A model generated the notes under the pieces. That model had not been told where the DNA came from, searched no databases, and worked only from the letters and a program-made list of their open reading frames with translations. The position numbers and the translations under genes are program-made. Source: Thermoguttaceae bacterium (GTDB lineage: Bacteria > Planctomycetota > Planctomycetia > Pirellulales > Thermoguttaceae). Taken from it: a stretch of 10,366 nt of DNA. The stretch covers positions 1 to 10,366 of the forward strand of contig JAFYVO010000305.1 in assembly GCA_017549085.1 (NCBI GenBank). Reading direction: 5' to 3'. How positions within the stretch are numbered: position 1 is the first letter of the stretch; the number at the start of each line of letters is the position of its first letter. This document shows, one piece after another, positions 1 to 5,517 of this stretch.

Positions 1-3000
1 ACGAACGAGCGAAAACTCCTTGCGAAACATCGGCTTGCGCGTCGACGATAAAGGGGACGTAATCCCAAATTTCCGGTTCGGCGATCCAAGAAAAGAGGAG
101 TTCCGGCGCTTCAAAACGTCGCGTTCCGTTAGGGAACGTCGCGCGAATTTTCGCGGCGATTTCGCGTTGACGTTCGACGACGTCGGCGCTAATTTCGTTA
201 AAAGCGGCGGTTCGTTCGGCGCGTTTTTCCGGCGCGACTTCTTGAAGAACTTCTTCTAACGTCGGAAAATTCAACGGTTTGCCGCTTTCGAGACGCGTCA
301 GCGTTTCTTCCGGAACGGCGAAAACCGGCGTCGGTGTTCCGCAGACGTCGCGAACGAGAATTTCGGCGAACGTGTTGAGCGGTTGGCGGCGACCGTCGGC
401 GAAAACCGGGAGAAGACGCCAAGTTTCCCAATCGAGCGCGGCGTTGGTTTTCGCGAAATTTTTCGCGGCGTCGCTCGGATCGGCGAGAACGACGGCGGTT
501 GCAACCTCTTTGGATTTAACAGGTTGCGTCGCGGATTCGTCTTGCGCGAACGTCGCGGCGGAGAAAAGCGTCGCGGCCAAGAAAGCGAGCGTCGACGCAA
601 GTGTTCGAACGTCGGAAGGCGTTTTGTTGGAATTGGTTGCGTTGAAAGTGTTCATTGTCGCATTCTTGCCGGATTTGCGGTAAATTAAAAACGCCGAGCC
701 TAAAACGATTAGGAGCGAACCGAGGTATTTAAGGCCGCGTCCCGGGTCGTCGTTGAGCGTAATCGTCGGGCGGTAAAGGGTTTCGCGCGGCGTCGTTTCG
801 CCCGGGAGAAGACGACCGTCGACGACTTGTTCGAATTCCGGATCGCCGGGGCGGTAGGGGCCGTTGAACGAATCTTGGTAAGCCCAAAACGCGCGACCGG
901 TCGCGGGAGAGCGAAGAACGCCCGGACGGTTCATTTGGATTAAGACGTCGGCGTCGAGATTTTTCGCGAGTTCGGCGGCTTGCTCTTTCGCGCTAAGTCC
1001 TTGCGGAATAACGCGAACCAAACTCGAAAACGACGCGGCGGTCGTCGAGCCTGGTTCGTAAACCGGCGTAAACTTTTTGACGAAAAGCGCGACGCCGAGG
1101 TCGAGCTCGCGGTCGGTCAGGCGAATCGTCGCGGCGCGTTTCGAGGAAACGACGCGCTTTGTTAAGTAGTTAAGTTGTTCGTCCGAAACGCTTTCGAGCG
1201 GAATCGTTCGAATCCAAAACGTTTCGACCGCGTCGTCGAGCGTAACGCGAATTTGGGCCGTTCCGTAAAATTCGTTCGCTTTATCTTGAGTGAACGTTCC
1301 CGGCGTAAAGCGATATCCTAATTCGGTTTGCAACGCGACTTGGGAGAGCGAAAACGCGGTCGGCGCCGTCGAATCGTTCGGCGTCGCGACGTCGGTTAAC
1401 GCTGTTTGCGCGACGGCGACGGTTTGAAGCGCCGCGTCGAGCGTTTTCGTTTCGAGCTTGCCCGTTTGGAATTCGTTTAAACCGTTGTTATAACGGTAGT
1501 AAAGCGCGCCGTCGGGCGTTTGCGCCAATTCGAGTTTCGGCTTGGAAAGGGCCGGATTCCAAGGGCGACCGTATTCGGAGTCCGAACCTTCGAAGCGGTC
1601 GAGCCAAAGGGCGCCGAAAACGCGTCCGTTTTCCGGATAACGGTTCCGCTCCGCGAGTTCGGAAAAGAGCGTCGCTTCGAACTTATCTCCTTGCGGCGAT
1701 TCGAGTTGGATAAGAGCCGTCCAGCCTTGTAATTCTTCGACGTTCGAAACGAGCGTCGGCGACGTTTCGAAACCAACGATTCGCCAACCGGTTTCGCCCA
1801 AACGCGACGCGGCGTCAAGACGGTCGAGTTCGGATAAGCGCGACGTTGTGTCGTTCAACATCTTTTCGAGCGCTTCGCAAAATTCTTGCGAGTTGGCCGA
1901 CGAAGTTTCGAGTTGCGACCAAGCGGACGCAAGGTAATTGAGGAGACGACGTTGCGCATATTTTTGGCGCGCTTCGACGAGGGCGGCGTTATTCGCGGCG
2001 GCGTCTTGTGCGTCGGCGGACGCGGCGAGGAGTTCGTTCGTCGAACGAAGGAGTTCGCTAAGTTCTGTCGCGTTGCGTTCCAAGTCTTCGCGTTTGACGG
2101 TTTGAAGCGGTTTGAGTTCGGCGACGTTATCCGGCGTCGCATCTTCTCGTTTGCGCTCTAAGTTAAGCCGACGTTGGATTTCCGCGCGTTGCGTTTCGAG
2201 GGACGCGCGCTGTTCGTCGGAGGAACCGGAATACGCTAAGGGCGCCAAGTCGGTTAGGCGGATTTGGAAGCGCTTGCCGTCGACCGAAAGAACAACGACG
2301 TCGTTTTTGCTAACGCCTTGCGCGGAAACGCTTTCCGACTCGTCGGTCGCGATCGATTGCGGAGTCGGCGTCGCGTCTTTGGTCGGGACGGTTTTTAAGA
2401 ACGCGTCGGCTTCCGCGTTCGTGTCGGCCAACATATAAACGATTCTAACGCCGTCAGTTAGCGTTTTCCGGACGGCGCGGCGCGACGTCGAAAGCGCGTC
2501 GGTTTGCGGCGTCGCGTCGTTCGGGAAGGGAAGTTCGAACTTTTCAACGACGGTTTTGCCGTCCGGCTTTTTCAGCGTTAGCGTCGCGGCGAGCGGTTCG
2601 ACCGGCGCAAAGTCGTAAATCGTCGCGTAATCAAGGATTTCGATTTTGAAACCGTCGCGTTCGTAAAGCGCGCCCGGCGTTTGAGTTCGGGAGACGTTCG
2701 CCGCGAGGAACGCCGCTTTTTGACTCCAACGCGCGGCGCCCTTCGCCAAGTCTTTGAAGAAGGAACCTTCGCTCATTTTCGCAAGGAGCGGTTCCGAAAC
2801 GTTGGTTTTCCAAGACGCGTAACTCGAACAGTCGCGCCAGTTAAGCGGACCGCCGGAGAAAGGGATATCCAGCTTCGTCGGTTTGGCGTCGGCGTTCGAC
2901 GTTAAATCGGCAAGTTCGACGTCGAAGAGGCGCGCGTTGACGTCGAGCGCTTTTTCGACGGCGGTTCCTTCCGGAATCGTCATCCGCGCTTGCGTTCCGA

Positions 3001-3403
3001 AGAGCGCGGTCGCCAAACAGCCGGCAAGGAGGACGAGAATCCCCAAGTGCGCTAAATAAAAGGGGATAAGACGACGTTCGACGGCGATTTTCGTTTGCCT
3101 CGGCGACGCGGGCGCGGCGGAAGTCTCGGAGTCGGCGGCGTTTGCGTCGATCGGAACGCGGCGGACAAAGGCCGGAAGTCGAAGCAACGCCGAACAAAGG
3201 ACGTTAAAACCGAGCGCGCCGATAAGAACGTAAAACCAATTAGAAGCGTAAATTATGCGTTGCGCGACCGGCGTTCCCATCTCGCGCTCGACAAACGTCG
3301 CCCAACCCATCGCGAGCGCCGACGCGGTCATCAGCGCCGCGCCCAAAAGCGTCGAACCGCAAAATTTTAACGTTCGACGAAAAATTCGCGTCTTGTTACT
3401 CAT
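1..3403 (-). CDS. ccsBA: ResB-CcsA (CcsBA-type) cytochrome c assembly fusion, C-terminus cut by the left edge
   Basis: This is a membrane protein of System II cytochrome c maturation, which carries haem across the membrane and attaches it to apocytochrome c. Reading from the ATG at 3403, 1134 codons run to base 2 with no stop, so the gene is open at the left edge. Visible parts are: ResB-type helices at about residues 15-37 and 54-74; a third helix at about 113-135 with FYLAHLGILVLLAG, whose His119 matches the conserved transmembrane His of ResB/CcsB; a periplasmic region of about 750 residues; the ResB end motif DVLIQMN; and a last ResB helix at about 891-908. Helix 932-953 and the CcsA-type LPVFADGRRQPLNTFA (998-1013) follow. 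The haem-binding WWD region and His ligands of CcsA should lie beyond the edge. The ResB part (about 912 residues) is far larger than usual and includes a charged helical insertion at about 396-530. The ribosome site is weak (AAAAGG about 7 bases before the ATG). The ResB identity is secure; the CcsA part rests on the signature and family architecture. Confidence 0.9.
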   Translation of the reverse strand, partial: MSNKTRIFRRTLKFCGSTLLGAALMTASALAMGWATFVEREMGTPVAQRIIYASNWFYVLIGALGFNVLCSALLRLPAFVRRVPIDANAADSETSAAPASPRQTKIAVERRLIPFYLAHLGILVLLAGCLATALFGTQARMTIPEGTAVEKALDVNARLFDVELADLTSNADAKPTKLDIPFSGGPLNWRDCSSYASWKTNVSEPLLAKMSEGSFFKDLAKGAARWSQKAAFLAANVSRTQTPGALYERDGFKIEILDYATIYDFAPVEPLAATLTLKKPDGKTVVEKFELPFPNDATPQTDALSTSRRAVRKTLTDGVRIVYMLADTNAEADAFLKTVPTKDATPTPQSIATDESESVSAQGVSKNDVVVLSVDGKRFQIRLTDLAPLAYSGSSDEQRASLETQRAEIQRRLNLERKREDATPDNVAELKPLQTVKREDLERNATELSELLRSTNELLAASADAQDAAANNAALVEARQKYAQRRLLNYLASAWSQLETSSANSQEFCEALEKMLNDTTSRLSELDRLDAASRLGETGWRIVGFETSPTLVSNVEELQGWTALIQLESPQGDKFEATLFSELAERNRYPENGRVFGALWLDRFEGSDSEYGRPWNPALSKPKLELAQTPDGALYYRYNNGLNEFQTGKLETKTLDAALQTVAVAQTALTDVATPNDSTAPTAFSLSQVALQTELGYRFTPGTFTQDKANEFYGTAQIRVTLDDAVETFWIRTIPLESVSDEQLNYLTKRVVSSKRAATIRLTDRELDLGVALFVKKFTPVYEPGSTTAASFSSLVRVIPQGLSAKEQAAELAKNLDADVLIQMNRPGVLRSPATGRAFWAYQDSFNGPYRPGDPEFEQVVDGRLLPGETTPRETLYRPTITLNDDPGRGLKYLGSLLIVLGSAFLIYRKSGKNATMNTFNATNSNKTPSDVRTLASTLAFLAATLFSAATFAQDESATQPVKSKEVATAVVLADPSDAAKNFAKTNAALDWETWRLLPVFADGRRQPLNTFAEILVRDVCGTPTPVFAVPEETLTRLESGKPLNFPTLEEVLQEVAPEKRAERTAAFNEISADVVERQREIAAKIRATFPNGTRRFEAPELLFSWIAEPEIWDYVPFIVDAQADVSQGVFARS

Positions 3404-3613
3404 TTTAGCGCCTTTTGGAATTTCTTTTAATCTATCGCGACCATTTTGGTTGTCTTTCAGTCGCTTAACGTTTTCGGTTGGAGTGAAAGGGAAAATCGCC
3501 GTTTCGAAGAGGAAGCTCGACGCGGCAAAGTAGAAAACGCCGTTTAACGCTTGACGCGCCGCCGGACTTTAACCTCCGTTAAAATAAGGGGTAAGAAGAG
3601 GAGACGGCGCGGG
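3404..3613. other. Non-coding gap upstream of the ResB-CcsA gene
   Basis: This stretch lies between the hairpin that follows the 66-residue gene and the ATG of the ResB-CcsA gene. It is less G+C-rich than the genes beside it. I find no convincing -35/-10 pair on the minus strand: the best -10-like hexamer is TAGATT shortly before the start, with no matching -35. The stretch contains a small palindrome at 3568-3583, TTTAAC-CTCC-GTTAAA on the plus strand, with GGAG in the loop on the minus strand. No start codon follows that GGAG at a useful distance. A promoter for the downstream gene is expected here but not identified. Confidence 0.4.
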
Positions 3614-3637
3614 AAAACGAGCGTCGACGGCGACGCT
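3614..3637 (-). terminator. Candidate intrinsic terminator after the 66-residue membrane protein gene
   Basis: On the minus strand the last base of the TGA stop begins a perfect 7-bp stem with a four-base loop, AGCGTCG-CCGT-CGACGCT (3637-3620). It is followed by CG and then TTTT (3617-3614). A stem with a short T-run directly after a stop is the layout of a Rho-independent terminator. The T-run is short and displaced by two bases, so it may be weak. If real, it separates the small gene from the ResB-CcsA gene downstream. Confidence 0.5.
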
Positions 3638-3837
3638 CAAACGACAAAATGGAGGGCCGCCCCGACCAAAATAAGGAAGAAAAAGAGCCAGCCGGCAATT
3701 TTAGCGGCGCGAACGGCGACGAAACGCGGACTTTCGGCGCGCGTCGCGGCGTAAACGACCGAAAAGGCAAGCGCGAGCGGAACCGCCAACCAAATTTGTT
3801 GGAAGTTCAACAAACCTAAGAGGATAGAGCGTTCCAT
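3637..3837 (-). CDS. Small two-helix membrane protein, 66 residues, function unknown
   Basis: I cannot name this gene. The 66-residue product has two clear membrane segments. The first is at about residues 14-31 (IWLAVPLALAFSVVYAAT). A short basic loop with RAESPRF and VRAAK follows, then a second segment at about 47-65 (IAGWLFFFLILVGAALHFV). The two basic loop clusters suggest a hairpin with the loop in the cytoplasm. The start is the ATG at 3837, preceded by a purine stretch (AAGAAGAAAGA) whose last base lies 11 bases upstream, so the ribosome site is weak. It is preferred over overlapping frames because it gives a clean membrane profile and the same codon style as its neighbours. From memory, short proteins with a similar WLAVPL...VY.ATR.E pattern occur in other planctomycetes, but I have not searched. 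It sits between serS and a cytochrome c assembly gene on the same strand, so a respiratory or membrane-assembly role is possible but is only inference. Confidence 0.75.
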   Translation of the reverse strand: MERSILLGLLNFQQIWLAVPLALAFSVVYAATRAESPRFVAVRAAKIAGWLFFFLILVGAALHFVV

Positions 3838-3899
3838 CGGCGCGGTAATCTTTCTTCTTAAATATTTTTAACGGGAAATCGGGAAACAAAACGATACGT

Positions 3900-3942
3900 A
3901 ACGCCGCGAAGCCGACGCGGTTTCGCCGTGTAGCGCGGCGTT
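3900..3942 (-). terminator. Strong hairpin just after serS, possible terminator
   Basis: Sixteen bases past the serS stop, the minus strand carries a perfect 9-bp inverted repeat, AACGCCGCG (3942-3934) and CGCGGCGTT (3908-3900). The 25-base loop can itself pair partly (CGGCG/CGCG). The sequence after the stem is ACGTATCGTTTTGTTT, so the T-rich part is offset by about eight bases. That is not canonical for intrinsic termination. It may instead be a 3'-end protecting hairpin or a processing site. The gap that holds it (3838-3958) also contains an AT-rich run just before the 66-residue gene, but no clear promoter. Confidence 0.4.
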
Positions 3943-3958
3943 CGTAAGTCGTTGGATT

Positions 3959-5242
3959 TTAGTTTTTCGGACGGATGACTTCGAAGTCGACGTAAGGACG
4001 CAACGCCTTCGGAACGACGATCGAACCGTCTTCTTGTTGGTACATTTCCATCACCGCGAGGAGAGCGCGGCTGATCGCGACCGCGGTGCCGTTGAGCGTG
4101 TGAACGAAGTTCGTCCCTTTTTCGCCCTTGACGCGGTAACGGGCGTTCAGGCGGCGCGCTTGGTAGTCGGTGCAGTTCGACGTGCTGGTAACTTCGCCGT
4201 ATCCGCCGCGTCCCGGCATCCAGGCTTCGAGGTCGTACTTGCGGTAAGCCGGGCCGCCGAGGTCGCCGGTCGCGGTGTCGACGACGCGATACGGGATTTC
4301 GAGGCCGTCGAAGATGTCGCATTCGAGTTGCAAAAGCTCTTGGTGCAGCGCTTCGCTTTGTTCCGGAAGGCAGAACGCGAACATTTCGACCTTCGAGAAT
4401 TGGTGAACGCGGTACAAGCCGCGCGACGCTCGACCGGCCGCGCCCGCTTCGGTGCGGAAGCAGTGGCTGATCCCGCAGAGGCGCATCGGGAGTTGCTCCG
4501 CGTCGACCGTTTGGTTCGCGAGGAGACCGCCGAGGGTGATTTCCGCCGTCGCGATGAGGCTAAGGTCGCTGTTTTCAATCGAGTAGATTTGCGTTTCGTT
4601 GCCGCGCGGGATGTAGCCGGTCCCTTGCAGAACGTCGTTTTTCGCCAAGTCCGGCGTCGTCGTCGGGGTGAAACCGGCGCGGACGAGCTTGCTAAGGGCG
4701 TATTGTTCGAGCGCGAGTTCGAGGAGAACCGCTTCGTTTTTGAGGAAGTAGAACCCGGCGCCGGCGACGCGCGCCCCGCCTTCGAAGTCGATCAAGTCGA
4801 GCTTTTCGGCAAGTTCGACGTGATCGAGCGGCTTGAAGCCTTCCGGCCAAGTCGGGACGGGCGTTTTACCGTAAGCGACGGCGAGGTTGGAGCCGTCGTC
4901 GTCCCCGACCGGCGCGTCCGGGTGCGCCATGTTCGGAATGCCGCGTTGGATTTGGTCGAGTTCTTTTTCGAGCGCGTCGAGCGTTTGGCGGACGCCGGCG
5001 ATTTTTTCGCGAATCGCGCGGCCTTCTTCCATCTTCGCGGCTTTTTCTTCCGGCGTTTTGCATTTGCCGATCGACTTCGAAACGGCGTTCGACTCTTGGT
5101 TCAACGCTTCGACTTCGCGCTGTTGTTCGCGACGCGCCGTTTCGAGTTCGACGAACCGGTCGACGTCGGCGGGAACGTTGCGGTTTTGGCAGTTGAGTTT
5201 GACGGCTTCGACATTCTCCAAGATGAATTTGCGATCGAGCAT
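3959..5242 (-). CDS. serS: Seryl-tRNA synthetase
   Basis: This cytoplasmic class II aminoacyl-tRNA synthetase activates serine with ATP and charges tRNA-Ser (and tRNA-Sec where present). The 427-residue length is normal for bacterial SerRS. The N-terminal part (about 27-105) is rich in Glu, Arg, Lys and Gln and forms the coiled-coil arm that grips the long variable arm of tRNA-Ser. The catalytic core shows TAE (232-234), motif 2 as FRTEAGAAGRASRGLYRVHQ (262-281), the serine-pocket segment TSTSNCTDYQARR (352-364), and motif 3 around ISRALLAVMEMYQQEDGS (390-407). The frame stays open to an ATG at 5302, but the family begins MLD.KFI.EN, so the ATG at 5242 is the start. AGGA at 5256-5253, ten bases upstream, supports this. 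The gene has its own promoter and a folded leader (separate entries). No catalytic motif is missing or altered. Confidence 0.98.
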   Translation of the reverse strand: MLDRKFILENVEAVKLNCQNRNVPADVDRFVELETARREQQREVEALNQESNAVSKSIGKCKTPEEKAAKMEEGRAIREKIAGVRQTLDALEKELDQIQRGIPNMAHPDAPVGDDDGSNLAVAYGKTPVPTWPEGFKPLDHVELAEKLDLIDFEGGARVAGAGFYFLKNEAVLLELALEQYALSKLVRAGFTPTTTPDLAKNDVLQGTGYIPRGNETQIYSIENSDLSLIATAEITLGGLLANQTVDAEQLPMRLCGISHCFRTEAGAAGRASRGLYRVHQFSKVEMFAFCLPEQSEALHQELLQLECDIFDGLEIPYRVVDTATGDLGGPAYRKYDLEAWMPGRGGYGEVTSTSNCTDYQARRLNARYRVKGEKGTNFVHTLNGTAVAISRALLAVMEMYQQEDGSIVVPKALRPYVDFEVIRPKN

Positions 5243-5361
5243 AACGACGGATTCCTGTTTAGCGAACGAGTGGGCAAGGGGGCGCCGAGCGTCGACGAAC
5301 AAACGAAACGCGGCGCCCCTTTCGGAACGCGGTCGAACAACGGTTCGGCGTTCCGGTTTTT
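5243..5361 (-). promoter_or_regulatory. Structured serS 5' leader with two strong stem-loops
   Basis: If transcription starts about seven bases after the -10 element, the serS mRNA has a leader of about 119 nt. On the minus strand it holds two strong hairpins. The first (5355-5323) has outer arms CGGAACGC/GCGTTCCG and inner arms CGAAC/GTTCG, with a CGTT tetraloop and a three-base ACC bulge. The second (5319-5279) has perfect 9-bp arms, GGGGCGCCG/CGGCGCCCC, around a 23-base loop. The ribosome site AGGA (5256-5253) lies downstream of both. Neither hairpin is followed by a T-run on this strand, so they do not look like attenuator terminators. I also do not see the conserved T-box sequence. A role in translation control, mRNA stability or tRNA sensing is possible but inferred; the pairing itself is read directly from the sequence. 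Confidence 0.55.
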
Positions 5362-5367
5362 GTCTCT

Positions 5368-5395
5368 ATTATACCCGTTTCGGCGAAGATGAAAA
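5368..5395 (-). promoter_or_regulatory. Putative sigma-70 type promoter for serS
   Basis: The minus strand has a perfect TATAAT at 5373-5368. Sixteen bases upstream is TTTTCA (5395-5390), which matches TTGACA at four of six positions. The predicted start of transcription is near 5361-5363. A full -10 consensus is rare in this NCG-dominated sequence, and it sits in the gap upstream of serS. The -35 is weak and no extended TG is present. Confidence 0.6.
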
Positions 5396-5517
5396 GAGCC
5401 GCCGCGCCCGTTTGCGCCGTTTATTCCCGTTATTCTCGACGTTTTTACCCTGTTCGCGTAAGATAGGCGAAATGGGTAAGACGGCGCGTCGGTTGGCGGC
5501 GCTTGTCGAGAACGTTT
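5374..5517. other. Non-coding gap between the TPR gene stop and the serS promoter
   Basis: The stretch follows the TAA stop of the TPR gene, and its left end overlaps the spacer and -35 of the serS promoter. I see no convincing terminator hairpin with a T-run on the minus strand. An 8-base inverted repeat (TTCTCGAC at 5433-5440 and GTCGAGAA at 5505-5512 on the plus strand) is separated by more than 60 bases, and each copy is followed by GTTTTTA or CGTTTTTA. This could pair as a long-range stem but may be chance. A short plus-strand frame beginning MGKTARRLAAL at 5472 runs into the antisense of the TPR gene and is not supported as a gene. Confidence 0.35.

Noticed and set aside
1200..1220. GTTCGAATCC resembling a tRNA T-loop
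   Set aside because: It lies within the ResB-CcsA reading frame, has no matching acceptor, D or anticodon stems nearby, and TTCGAA is very common in this sequence.
3551..3585. Plus-strand TTGACG at 3551 with TAAAAT at 3580 as a promoter
   Set aside because: The spacing is 23 bases, too long for a sigma-70 promoter, and there is no supported plus-strand gene downstream.
5243..5302. In-frame upstream extension of serS to the ATG at 5302
   Set aside because: SerRS proteins start at the equivalent of the Met at 5242; the extra 20 residues match nothing in the family and would be read from the hairpin region of the leader.
5243..5361. T-box riboswitch in the serS leader
   Set aside because: ACCGCG occurs in the first hairpin, but the rest of the conserved T-box sequence, an antiterminator/terminator pair and a T-run are not seen.
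4034..5392. Plus-strand open frame of 452 codons opposite serS
   Set aside because: It lies fully antisense to an unmistakable serS, is rich in Arg, Val, Phe and Glu with no recognisable domain, and arises because reverse-complemented NCG/GAA-type codons rarely form stops.
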